The notes beneath the pieces were generated by a model, which was given only the letters and a program-made list of their open reading frames with translations, did no database searches and had not been told where the DNA came from. Below, piece after piece: positions 33,356 to 42,221 of a stretch of 64,000 nt of DNA. Positions within the stretch are counted from its first letter, which is position 1. Every line of letters starts with the position of its first letter. The DNA is from Actinobaculum suis (GTDB lineage: Bacteria > Actinomycetota > Actinomycetes > Actinomycetales > Actinomycetaceae): contig NZ_FNAU01000010.1 of assembly GCF_900102025.1 (NCBI RefSeq), positions 1 to 64,000 of the forward strand. The letters run 5' to 3'. A program made the position numbers and the translations under genes.

Positions 33356-36075
33356 AGGACTTCATCAAAAAGCACTCCCGCGTACTAAAGATCGCTTTCT
33401 ACGTGATAATTGCCATTGCGGTGGTGTTGATCGCTCGGAACCAGGTGGCAGAGCTCTCCGGGGAGCGCATGCATGAGCTTCTGGCAAGCACGCCGCGGCC
33501 GGTGCTGGCAGAATTAGTAATCCTGGCTTTTGTGGCTTTTTCCGCCACCGGGCTGTATGACGTCTTTGCCGCCAAATCAGTAGGGGTGGAGCTGCCTACC
33601 ATGCGAGCCCTGAAAATCGGGTGGATTGCGCAGGCCTTCAATAATTTTGCGGGTTTGGGTGGGCTCACCGGAGGCACGATTCGCGCACGTTATTATGCAC
33701 GGGCCGGTGCCGACCCGAAGAAAGCGGTAGGGGTTTCGGTAGCGGTATGGGCGGCGAACCTGCTCGGGCTTTTCGCGATGCTGTTAGTGACCTTGCCTTT
33801 TGCCGCGCATTACGACGGGCGTTTTCTGATCGTGCCAATCGTTGCCTGCTTGTATATCCCCTTCTATTTCTTGGCCGGGCGGCTCCATTTTTGGAAGATT
33901 GACCTGCGCAAATCGGTACTAGGCCAGCAAAATGCACGCACCAAACTGGGCATGTTCCTCGCCTCCCTGGCCGATTGGCTAGCAGCCGCGGTGTTCTTCT
34001 GGATTTGCGTGTGCGTATTTGTGCCCGATGTCAGTTTGATTCAGGCGATCTTCGTTTACGCCACCGCCACTTTGGTCGGTTTGCTTTCCTTCATCCCGGC
34101 CGGTTTGGGTACCTTCGACGTCACGGTTTTCTTCTTCTTTGAACGCATGGGCGCCGATCCTTCCGGCCTGGCACTTGCCCTGGTGGCGTACCGAATTACT
34201 TACTACCTGCTCCCTTGGTTGGCCGCGGCACTATATTGGGCCGCCGAAACCGTGATGCCCAAGATCGGTTTGGAAAAGCAAGAAAAGCGTGAGAACTTAC
34301 TGGTCACGATCTTGTGGATCGGCATGTTTTGCGCCGGCGTAGTGCTCATGGTTAGTGCTATTTTCCCGCGTTTCATTAATTTCCCGGGGTTCTTACGGTT
34401 CTTGATGCCCCACGAAGTTGCGCGTGCCTCGCGCGCCGCCTGCTTGGGCGTAGGTCTCATGTTGGTGATCCTCTCCCGCGGTATTCGCTTGCGAGTTTCT
34501 CGGGTGCGTTCGGCGTGCTTGATATTGCTGGTAGTAGGAATTGTGGCTTCCGTAGCCCGCGGGCTCGATATCCAGATGACCGTACTGTTGGCTTTGTTCG
34601 CCTTATTGCTGTACTTTTCCCGCGGGGCTTTTGTGCGCGAACCTTTGCCTTTCGAACCGCGTTCCTTCCTGGTCTCGCTAGTAACCGCTATCGGTATTCC
34701 CGCCCTGATTTTCGCGTGGCGGTGGATCAAGACCCCGGTAGGCGTACAGGTTTACCCGCACGCCGGGTGGCGTACCGCGCTGTTCTATTTCTTGCTCGTG
34801 GTGCTTATCGCCTTCGCCCTGCTGTTCTCCAACTCGCGGGCACCCAAATTTGAACCTCCCACCACGGAGGACGTGACGCGTTTCGAAGATTTCGTAAACA
34901 AGTGGGGTGCCACCGCTTATACGCACCTGTATTTCCTGGGTGATAAACAAGTGTTCTATAGCGACGACGGTAAAGCCGCCCTCATGTATCGCAGCCGGCG
35001 CAATACACTCATAGCTTTGGGCGATCCGATTGGGGATCCGGATTCCTTTGAAGATCTGCTAGACGAGTTTGTTTCCTACGCGGAAGAACACGGAAGTAAG
35101 GCTTCGATTTACGAAATTTCCGCGAAATATCTCGCGGCGGCAGCCAATACCGGGTATAGCTTCGTGAAAATCGGCGAGGATGCCACCGTGGATCTGAGTT
35201 GCTATTCCAATGTGGGTAATAAGGGCAAGATTTTCCGGCGGATGCGTAACCGCATGGGTGAAAAGGGCACACATTTCGAAATGGTGATGCCGCCCTTTAC
35301 CGAGGAATTTATCCGCGAGATCCGCGATGTTTCAGATGCGTGGTTGAACGGCCGGGAAGAAATGGGCTTCTCCCTCGGCTTCTTTGACGCAAACTATCTT
35401 TCCCGGGCGCCGATTGCGGTGGTACGCGGGCCGGAACGCGTGGAAGGTTTTGCCTCTTTGATGCCCATGGAAGATGGCGTAGCCTCCGTAGACATTATGC
35501 GGATCCGGCCGGATGCACCGGGCGGAACGATGGATGGGATCTTTGTTTCCCTCATTGAATGGGCGAAAGAGAATGGCTACGCCCACTTCAATTTGGGCAT
35601 GGCACCGCTTTCAAATACGGGTACGCGGCGCCATTCACGCGCCCAGGAACGAATTGTGCGTTACATTTACGACTTCGGGAATCGCATGTACAACTTCAAG
35701 GGCTTGCGTTCCTACAAGGAGAAATTCAAGCCGCGTTGGCATTCGCGCTATTTGGTGTATTCGGGGCCTTCTTCTCTCGCCCCTACCCTGGTGAACCTCA
35801 TCAACTTGGTGCAAAAGCCAGACCGCACCGCGGGCGCAATCCCGCTCACTCGGCAAGAATTCGAACACTTACCTACCATGCAAGGCGCAGAACCTGCGGC
35901 TACAGAAACAAGCATTGTGAAAGCGGCAGCCGCGAAACCGGCAGCTGCGAAACCGGCAGCTGCGAAACCGGCAGCCGCAAAAGCAAAAGCTACGAAAACC
36001 GCTACTACAAAACCAGCGGCCGCGAAAACGGGCACCGCGCAGGATACGAAAGCGGGCGCTACAAAAACTATGTAA
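33352..36075 (+). CDS. mprF: Bifunctional lysylphosphatidylglycerol synthase/flippase MprF
   Basis: Membrane protein of 907 residues that transfers lysine (or another residue) from aminoacyl-tRNA to phosphatidylglycerol and flips the product, giving resistance to cationic peptides. The first 490 residues hold about 12-14 helices, including GLGTFDVTVFFFFERMG typical of the flippase. The DUF2156 catalytic domain follows (about 505-825) with ALGDPIGDP, IYEISAKYL and FNLGMAPLSNTG. The tail is AAAKP-type repeats ending in a stop, beyond which the same frame continues 32 codons. Start is GTG at 33352. Confidence 0.93.
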   Translation: MKDFIKKHSRVLKIAFYVIIAIAVVLIARNQVAELSGERMHELLASTPRPVLAELVILAFVAFSATGLYDVFAAKSVGVELPTMRALKIGWIAQAFNNFAGLGGLTGGTIRARYYARAGADPKKAVGVSVAVWAANLLGLFAMLLVTLPFAAHYDGRFLIVPIVACLYIPFYFLAGRLHFWKIDLRKSVLGQQNARTKLGMFLASLADWLAAAVFFWICVCVFVPDVSLIQAIFVYATATLVGLLSFIPAGLGTFDVTVFFFFERMGADPSGLALALVAYRITYYLLPWLAAALYWAAETVMPKIGLEKQEKRENLLVTILWIGMFCAGVVLMVSAIFPRFINFPGFLRFLMPHEVARASRAACLGVGLMLVILSRGIRLRVSRVRSACLILLVVGIVASVARGLDIQMTVLLALFALLLYFSRGAFVREPLPFEPRSFLVSLVTAIGIPALIFAWRWIKTPVGVQVYPHAGWRTALFYFLLVVLIAFALLFSNSRAPKFEPPTTEDVTRFEDFVNKWGATAYTHLYFLGDKQVFYSDDGKAALMYRSRRNTLIALGDPIGDPDSFEDLLDEFVSYAEEHGSKASIYEISAKYLAAAANTGYSFVKIGEDATVDLSCYSNVGNKGKIFRRMRNRMGEKGTHFEMVMPPFTEEFIREIRDVSDAWLNGREEMGFSLGFFDANYLSRAPIAVVRGPERVEGFASLMPMEDGVASVDIMRIRPDAPGGTMDGIFVSLIEWAKENGYAHFNLGMAPLSNTGTRRHSRAQERIVRYIYDFGNRMYNFKGLRSYKEKFKPRWHSRYLVYSGPSSLAPTLVNLINLVQKPDRTAGAIPLTRQEFEHLPTMQGAEPAATETSIVKAAAAKPAAAKPAAAKPAAAKAKATKTATTKPAAAKTGTAQDTKAGATKTM

Positions 36076-36176
36076 GCGGGCGCCGCGCAGGCGAAGGCCG
36101 CGAAAGCTACGCCTGCGCCGGCAGCTACCGTGAGTGCGCCGGCACCGGAAGCACCCACGGCGTCGAAAAGGTAGGG

Positions 36177-36476
36177 CTAGGCGGCCGCGGCGCCGTCGAC
36201 TAAATCTTTGGCGTCCTTTAAAGGAAGATCGGTGCGAGCCCGGATAGCTTGAATTGCGGCTAACTTTTGACCTTTAGCAATCAGCTCCCGCTCTTCCGCC
36301 GTAAGAAAGTAGCTGCTGACCGGGCGCGGTGCTGGTTCGGCACTGGTCTCGGGATAGAGGCTTGCCACTTCTAAATCGGCGATACGCTTACGAAACTCCG
36401 CAATGGTGAATTCTTGCTGACGCACTTGCGCGCGGAGCTTTTCAATCTCCGCCGCTTGCCCGAACCACTTACCCAC
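36177..36476 (-). CDS. Coiled-coil protein with L7/L12-like C-terminus
   Basis: A 99-residue protein. Residues 8-42 form a heptad coiled coil (AAEIEKLRAQVRQQEFTIAE). The C-terminal part ELIAKGQKLAAIQAIRARTD followed by LPLKDAKDLVDG resembles the ribosomal protein L7/L12 C-terminal motif KxxAIKxVRxxTgLgLKEAKdlVe. Such small L7/L12-like proteins are widespread in Actinobacteria and their function is unknown. It is convergent with mprF. Confidence 0.7.
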   Translation of the reverse strand: MGKWFGQAAEIEKLRAQVRQQEFTIAEFRKRIADLEVASLYPETSAEPAPRPVSSYFLTAEERELIAKGQKLAAIQAIRARTDLPLKDAKDLVDGAAAA

Positions 36477-36619
36477 GAATCATTTCCCTTCGCATCGAAC
36501 ACTGAATGTGCGCTCATTGTCTCAGGACCTAGGACACTTCCTAAAGTTTCAACGATGTGAGTGTGGCCTCAATGGGGTTTGTCTGTGTTTACGAGTTGGG
36601 AATTGATTTTCAGCTGAGG

Positions 36620-36832
36620 TTAGCGCGCAGTGGGCATCGGTTGTGGTATTGCTGATTGTATCCGTTCCTCATCCCAGTAATTGCTACCACTCTTTGGACT
36701 TGGGGCGTGCGTGGAAACTGATTGCTCCGGCGGGAGAACCGGCTGGCCGGAACGGCCCCAAATGACAACCGCAAGGACCGCGAGCGCAACTAGCAAAAGC
36801 AGGGCCGCGCATATTATCCCGGTTTTTCGCAC
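36620..36832 (-). CDS. Short exported/membrane-anchored protein
   Basis: A 70-residue protein with one N-terminal hydrophobic segment (IICAALLLLVALAVLAVVIW) and a Pro/Ser-rich outer part ending NYWDEERIQSAIPQPMP. That last motif resembles the YWTPERMRAA sequence that precedes the catalytic domain in actinobacterial secreted trypsin-like proteases. No protease follows. It may be a truncated gene or an independent short protein. Confidence 0.45.
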   Translation of the reverse strand: MRKTGIICAALLLLVALAVLAVVIWGRSGQPVLPPEQSVSTHAPSPKSGSNYWDEERIQSAIPQPMPTAR

Positions 36833-37043
36833 TATGTCCCCGCTTTCTGCAGCATATCCCGGTTTTGCATTATCGGGCCGGCTTCGCCGTCAGGCTAGCA
36901 TAGCATTGTGCTAAATGTTCCCCGGGAAAAACTTGGGGATACGAAAGCTTGGGTATGCAAAAGCTTGGGTATACGAGGCAGCATCGGCAGGGTATATCTG
37001 GGGCCGTAACGACGCCTCTTATATTGGCGGCAGGAGGGTACTT

Positions 37044-38141
37044 ATGCGCGGGTTGTTCGTCGGTCTAGCGACTTTAGATGTAATCCAGCTCGTTTCTGCG
37101 CTTCCCCAGCCAGATGAGAAAATCCGGGCGCGCCAGGTGGCACTCGCGGCAGGTGGCCCGGCTGCTAACGCGGCCGTTGCCTTCGCGCAGCGTTTCCCGC
37201 GCGTTTCTACTGTTTCTGCTAGCTCTCAGCCACATTCTGGCTCTAAACCGCAGTCTGCTTCTCAGCCGCATACGGCTGGTCCATCGCAGGCGGTCCCTGG
37301 CCCGCATACTGCTGCTCACCCGCAGGAGGCCCCCGGCCCGCATACTTGTGCGTCGCTGAACAGAGCTGATGAGGCTATCTTGCTGACTCGCCTCTCTGCC
37401 GATTTGGTTGGCAATCTTATCCGTGCTGATCTAGAAGAACACCAGGTTACTGTGCACGCGCAGTCCCTTCCGGCTGGGGTTTCGTCTACCGTGGCCACGA
37501 TTCTGGTAACGGAAAGCACCGGGGAACGCGCCGTTATTTCTGCTACCGATCAGCGCCCGGTCCAACCCGAACCGGCTGAAATTGGTCTCGATCTGCACGA
37601 TCTGCGCAATATTGATGTAATCGAAACCGACGGCTACGAAACTGACCTCACTTTGGCCGTCCTGCAGGCAGGCCGCGCCCACGGTATCCCTACCGTCCTC
37701 GATGGCGGTAGCTGGAAACCCTACATGGAGCAGCTACTGCCTTATATCGACGTCGCCATCGTTTCCGAAGCTTTCGTGGGCACTTGTGCGCAGCTTAGCC
37801 CCGGCCCCGAGAGCAGCAGCCAGGTAAGGCACACCCGGGCAAGCGAGGCCTCGCACGCGCTCTTTGCCTACCTGGAACAATTCGGCGTCCAGTATGCGGC
37901 CATCACGCGCGGCCCCCGGCCGATCCTCTACCACGCCGCCGGAAAATACGGCGAAGTCCGGCCCTGCCAAGTAGCGGCGGTAGACACCCTGGGCGCCGGG
38001 GATTTCTTCCACGGGGCCTTCACCAAATCCATCGCTGGCAAACCCCTCAACGAAACCACTTTCGTTGCCGGCTTGCATCACGGCGCCCAAATCGCCGCGC
38101 AATCCATCCAGTCCTTCGGCACGCGCACCTGGTTACGCTAA
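37044..38141 (+). CDS. PfkB-family carbohydrate kinase
   Basis: Sugar or nucleoside kinase of 365 residues. GGPAANAAVAFAQRFP near residue 38 is PfkB signature 1 and DTLGAGDFFHGAF near 316 is signature 2 with the catalytic Asp. TAITRGP... type ATP-loop residues appear as AAITRGPRPI. An insertion of about 50 residues (about 56-108), Ser/Pro/His-rich with repeated SQPH and PGPHT, interrupts the N-terminal domain. Start ATG 37044 has AGGAGGG upstream. The substrate is unknown; it could phosphorylate a ketose or ribose-like sugar. Confidence 0.9.
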   Translation: MRGLFVGLATLDVIQLVSALPQPDEKIRARQVALAAGGPAANAAVAFAQRFPRVSTVSASSQPHSGSKPQSASQPHTAGPSQAVPGPHTAAHPQEAPGPHTCASLNRADEAILLTRLSADLVGNLIRADLEEHQVTVHAQSLPAGVSSTVATILVTESTGERAVISATDQRPVQPEPAEIGLDLHDLRNIDVIETDGYETDLTLAVLQAGRAHGIPTVLDGGSWKPYMEQLLPYIDVAIVSEAFVGTCAQLSPGPESSSQVRHTRASEASHALFAYLEQFGVQYAAITRGPRPILYHAAGKYGEVRPCQVAAVDTLGAGDFFHGAFTKSIAGKPLNETTFVAGLHHGAQIAAQSIQSFGTRTWLR

Positions 38142-38345
38142 GCCGGGGTGCCACGGTTCTTCGCCGCTTGGCTTCTTATGCGAAGCAAGCTATCTAAGCT
38201 CAGTGCCACGGCTCGAGAATAGTTCGCGGACACTTCGGAAGTACTTCGGAGCGGTTTTAGGGCCCTTCCAGAGTGGTTCAAGAACGGCTTGAATACAGTT
38301 TCGGGTGTGGTTTCGAGAGCAGTTTCAAGAGCGGTTCGAAAGCGT

Positions 38346-39197
38346 TTAGGAAGCGGTGCCGGTAGGTGCGGCGTCGTACCGCATACGCACTACGTAATCG
38401 GCACGCGCCGCGGTAGCTTCCACCAAAAACGCGTTCGGCTCATCGACGGTACGGAACCACTCCTCCGCCTGCGCGCGCGTTCTGCCGCCCGCCAATTGCC
38501 GCGCGATTAGCCGCTCGTGCAAATCTGCGTGCGGGGTATCCAGATAGAGCAGGGTGTCGAGATATGCGCGCACCCCGCCCCACCCGCCGGTTTCCAACCC
38601 CAGGTAGTTCCCTTCCGTGACGACGACGCTCACCTCTTCCCCTATTTCTATGGAAGCGGCGATCGGCTCGTGCTTGGATCGCACATAGTCGGGCGCGTAA
38701 ATACTGCCGGCAGGGCGTTCCCGCACGCGGCGTAGCAAAGCACAATACCCAGCTACGTCGAAAGTCTGCGGGGCGCCTTTGTGTGCGGCCAGGCCTTTGG
38801 CCTCCAGGATCGCATTCGAGAAATGGAATCCGTCCATCGGCAAATAGGCCGCAAAATTGGTACCGGCTCGCCGGTTTAGCTCCGCCACCAAATCCTTTGC
38901 GAAGGTGGATTTACCTGTACCGGGCGGCCCGCTCACCCCGATGATTTGCCGCACGCCACGCGAAGTAGCGGCAGGTGGAGGCGGGGTTGGCACCTGCGAC
39001 GCCGGGGTTGACTCGGGCGGCAGCTGGGTTGGCACCGGCGGCAGCTGGGTTGGCACCGGCGGCAGCTGGGTTGGCACGGGCGGCATGCTTGCCGGAGTGG
39101 GCGCCTCCGACGCCGAGGTTGGCCGGGATTCCATGGATACCAGGGACTCGATGAAAGCGCTTGCCTGCGCAATATTTGCGAACTCGATTCGGCGCAC
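38346..39197 (-). CDS. P-loop nucleoside/sugar kinase (uridine kinase-like)
   Basis: A 283-residue protein with a kinase domain starting near residue 85. Walker A is GVSGPPGTGKSTF, followed by LPMDGFHFSN and VVVTEGNYLGLE, the pattern of the uridine kinase/pantothenate kinase-like family that includes fructose kinase-like FrcK and YggC. Before it lies a Pro-rich region with three PVPTQLP units encoded by a 21-bp repeat (about 39015-39078). The neighbouring PfkB kinase is convergent. The spacer 38142-38345 holds imperfect repeats of GGTTTCGAGAGCAGTTTC type. Confidence 0.85.
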   Translation of the reverse strand: MRRIEFANIAQASAFIESLVSMESRPTSASEAPTPASMPPVPTQLPPVPTQLPPVPTQLPPESTPASQVPTPPPPAATSRGVRQIIGVSGPPGTGKSTFAKDLVAELNRRAGTNFAAYLPMDGFHFSNAILEAKGLAAHKGAPQTFDVAGYCALLRRVRERPAGSIYAPDYVRSKHEPIAASIEIGEEVSVVVTEGNYLGLETGGWGGVRAYLDTLLYLDTPHADLHERLIARQLAGGRTRAQAEEWFRTVDEPNAFLVEATAARADYVVRMRYDAAPTGTAS

Positions 39198-39388
39198 TTT
39201 CCACCTCCTTCTTTTCCTTACTTTCCTGCAAGTTATGGTAAAACTTCGAGCCAGCTACTTGCGAGTACTTGCGAGTTGGAAAAAAAGGGGCAGCAAACTA
39301 GGCTGGGGTCAAGCTCGCCGCACCTGGCCACCGGACATCCACGCCAAGCACCTGGCCACCGGACACCTAGCCACTGGGCACCGACACC

Positions 39389-39470
39389 CCGCACCCGGCA
39401 CCTAGCACCCGACACCCCGCACCCGGCACCTAGCACCCGGCACCCCGCGCCCGGCACCTAGCACCCGCGC
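39389..39470. repeat. GC-rich tandem repeats between the kinase and YhgE genes
   Basis: About three copies of a 27-28 bp unit built from CACCCCGCACCCGGCACCTA and GCACCCGG. It is preceded by CACCTGGCCACCGGACA-type repeats from 39318. Together they fill most of the 39198-39488 spacer, which has no gene. Confidence 0.8.
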
Positions 39471-39488
39471 TACGGGTTTGGCTCGCGT

Positions 39489-40931
39489 TTACACCGCTAC
39501 CGTCGCGCCAGCCTTTCGCCGTGCTAACGCGGTGCGCCCCAAACCCAGGAGCATGAGTACCACACCCACTCCGAAAATCACCAGGAAGGCGCCGGTTTGC
39601 GAGGGCAAGGAAGTTTGGTCGAGGTAAAGCACTTCCCGCACGCCGTTGCCAAAGAACTGCAAGGGAGTCCAAGGGTAAATCCAGTCGCGCCACAGTGGCG
39701 GCAAGAACTCTGCCGGGAAGGTCACGGTAGTCATGGAAATAATGTGCACGCAGACGGGGATAGCCATCCCCCATCTTCCGCACAACCCCACGCATCCGAC
39801 CACAAGGGCCAGTAACGCCAGCGTGACGATCCACGAAAATGCGAACATGGTGCCAAAAGGTACCTGTGTGCGTAGCAATGCACTCAATAACCCCACCGCT
39901 ATTGCGGCAATGGCCGCAGCCGTAACCACCATGCCAAGTAGCTGATTAGCAAAAGCTTTCCAGCCATTTTGCTGCCGCGTAGCGTTAGCGAGAAGGAGGC
40001 CACCTACATTACTCGGCCACAGAAGCAACATCACGAAACCCATCGGAGCCAAACTGCCCGCAATGCCCAAAGCTGCGGGAACCGGGTTGTAGTACTCCAC
40101 TTGCAATTCGGGAAGCGACGCGGCAGCTTGCCCTTCCCGGGCCAAGTTCGCGCTGTCTGCGTTAGGGTTGCCCATATTTTCCTTAGTTAGCGCGCCCGGT
40201 AGTGCGCTAGCTAGTTCACTGGGCAGTTCACCGGTCAGTTCTAGTTCGCTGGCTAGTGCGCCAGTCAGTTCCTGCACTCCTTGGGCAATAATCGAAGCCG
40301 CTAACGGGTTCTTCCCCTGGTTTATTTTCAGCGTTATCGTTGGGCCTGCAGCGCCTGTGTCTGCCGGCGCCGGCACCTCCCCCGCTGCAGATACCGCTGC
40401 AGATTCGGGAGCAGATTCCAGAGCAGAATCCGGCGCAGAATCCGGCAGCACGGTTGTAGCCGCGGCGGGTGGCTGCGCGGTAGCTAATACTTTTTGGCTG
40501 AAATCCGCGGGGATAACCAGTGCCGCGTAATAGGAATCTAAGTGCGCGGCGTCGAGCGGAGCATCTACCACCGTGACTTTTAATGCGCCCTGCGCATTTA
40601 CTTTCTCCACCATTTGCGCGAGCACCTGATCGCCAATTTTGATTTCGCCGCGCGGAGTTTTTACGCCCGTATCCGCAGAAAATGCCACTACCGGCAACTC
40701 TTTGACGTCCATTCGCAACATAGGTGTGAAAGCGAAACAAAACACGAGCACAGTGAGGCTTGCCGCCAGCACGGCCTGTATCAGGCCGCTAAAACTTGAC
40801 TGCTTAGTTCGTGCCGACGCCGTTGCCGGTGCCTGCGCCGGTGCAGTTGCCGCCGTTTTCCTAAGGCCGGGCGAGGGCGATTGCGCGGTTGTAGTTTGTG
40901 TGCATTTGCCGCTGGGAGTTTTTTCGGACAT
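39489..40931 (-). CDS. YhgE/Pip-type ABC-2 membrane protein
   Basis: A 480-residue protein with one N-terminal helix (about 48-68), a large outer domain and about five C-terminal helices, the YhgE/Pip (DUF3533) layout related to ABC-2 transporter permeases. VVAFSADTGVKTPRG and the ALVIPADFSQKV block are typical of the outer domain. A Pro/Ala/Ser region (about 165-210) contains 15-bp repeats. Start ATG 40931 has GGAGGG upstream. A divergent TetR regulator suggests control by a small toxic ligand. Confidence 0.85.
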   Translation of the reverse strand: MSEKTPSGKCTQTTTAQSPSPGLRKTAATAPAQAPATASARTKQSSFSGLIQAVLAASLTVLVFCFAFTPMLRMDVKELPVVAFSADTGVKTPRGEIKIGDQVLAQMVEKVNAQGALKVTVVDAPLDAAHLDSYYAALVIPADFSQKVLATAQPPAAATTVLPDSAPDSALESAPESAAVSAAGEVPAPADTGAAGPTITLKINQGKNPLAASIIAQGVQELTGALASELELTGELPSELASALPGALTKENMGNPNADSANLAREGQAAASLPELQVEYYNPVPAALGIAGSLAPMGFVMLLLWPSNVGGLLLANATRQQNGWKAFANQLLGMVVTAAAIAAIAVGLLSALLRTQVPFGTMFAFSWIVTLALLALVVGCVGLCGRWGMAIPVCVHIISMTTVTFPAEFLPPLWRDWIYPWTPLQFFGNGVREVLYLDQTSLPSQTGAFLVIFGVGVVLMLLGLGRTALARRKAGATVAV

Positions 40932-40960
40932 GGAAGTACCCTCCAAATTAATTCACACTT

Positions 40961-41008
40961 TAGATACGGTTCGTACCTTGCAGAAGGTAGCACACTAGAT
41001 ACGGCTCG
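40961..41008. promoter_or_regulatory. Candidate TetR operator between yhgE-like gene and its regulator
   Basis: TACCTT-GCAG-AAGGTA at 40974-40989 is a perfect inverted repeat. TAGATACGG occurs at 40961 and 40996, 35 bp apart. Both lie 30-80 bp before the YhgE-type start, where a repressor would act. The assignment to the TetR protein is inference. Confidence 0.45.
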
Positions 41009-41196
41009 CGTCTCGTAGGGTGCTAAGCGTCTCTTAACTCCAAATTCTCTAAGCACTCCGCGCCATTTCTTTAAGCGCTCCACGCCCTGCCAGGCGAAAC
41101 TGCCTTCATCGCTCCTCAGGTCCGACCCCCTAAACCCCCAGCACCAAAACGCTGCCGGGCTCCAAACCCCTGTAAAATCCTGCTTATAATCGCTAT

Positions 41197-41793
41197 ATGA
41201 CGAAGCAACGCCGCACTGGGAAAGAGCTGGAGGATGCCCTCGCCGCCGCCATCATGGAAGAACTTGCCGCGCAGGGATACCAGAATTTGAGCTTTGAAGG
41301 CGTGGCCCGCGCCGCCCAGACCAGCAAGTCGGTGCTGTATAGGCGCTTTGCTTCGCGCGCGGAAATGGTAGTTTTTGCCGCCCTGCGCACCGCACCCGCC
41401 ATGCTCCACGACGTCGCCACCGCTCCTTCGCTGCGCGCCGCATTTGTAGCCCTCATCGAAGCCACGCGCACGCGCCTGGACCACATCGGCATCTCCGCAC
41501 TTTTTGGCTTACTTTCGGAAGCAGGCCCGGAAGTGCGCGAAGAGCTACTTACCACCACGGTGCTCCCAGGTTTCGTAGCACTGACCAATTCATATAAATT
41601 TGCCATTGCGCGCGGCGAGTTGAGCGAGGCCGTACTCGAACCGCTCTACATTCGCTTCCCGCTACTGCTACTCGTGGGCGACATACTTGCCCGCGGGGCC
41701 ATAGATGAGGCGGAACTACTCAGCTTGGTAGATCACATCATCATTCCGCATCTCAAAAACGTCTCGAAACCAGAAGAAAACAGCACGTCCTAA
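41197..41793 (+). CDS. TetR/AcrR-family regulator
   Basis: Repressor of 198 residues. The N-terminal helix-turn-helix reads LSFEGVARAAQTSKSVLYRRF near residues 30-50 (NLSFEGVARAAQ then SKSVLYRRF), followed by a TetR_C-type ligand domain. It is divergent from the YhgE/Pip gene, 265 bp away, and probably controls it. No ligand can be predicted. Confidence 0.92.
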   Translation: MTKQRRTGKELEDALAAAIMEELAAQGYQNLSFEGVARAAQTSKSVLYRRFASRAEMVVFAALRTAPAMLHDVATAPSLRAAFVALIEATRTRLDHIGISALFGLLSEAGPEVREELLTTTVLPGFVALTNSYKFAIARGELSEAVLEPLYIRFPLLLLVGDILARGAIDEAELLSLVDHIIIPHLKNVSKPEENSTS

Positions 41794-42221
41794 TTAGTTA
41801 ATGGTGCGAGAAAATACCATTTAAGCCCGATTTTCAATTTCCGAATATTATTGTTTGCAAGAAAAATAACCTCGACCTCCCAGTGATAAATATCGCACTG
41901 TAAGATCTCCTGCATTCTTGCGGGCGTCATCCTTTTTCCGCATAACCGTGCCGATTTCCCGTGATCCACAAATCAGATTTTTTGAACTTTTTGCACCACG
42001 CATAGGGTTTATTTCCTTGCGCTCGATTCTCATCCTTGCAATGGTGCTTATTGGTTCGCGACGTGAGAGCGCTTGCGAACAAGGAATGTGCCTAAACTTT
42101 CGTCCGGCCAACCCGGCCTTCGCGGATGCATTCCATCGACAGCCGATCGGGTGCATGCCTTGCGCGCGGGTCTCGCCGCCGCAATTACCGGCGCGCACCC
42201 ACGGAAGGACAGTGAAGGTAA
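41794..42221 (+). other. Long leader of the glycine-betaine operon
   Basis: 428 bp without a gene, A+T-rich at first. AATGGT/ACCATT near 41801-41823 may terminate the TetR gene. Two structures lie in the probable leader: GTTCGC at 42054 with GCGAAC at 42075, flanked by CCTTG/CAAGG, and ATGCA-ATCG with CGAT-TGCAT at 42126-42156. I did not recognise a known riboswitch; the ydaO consensus was looked for and not seen. Confidence 0.5.
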
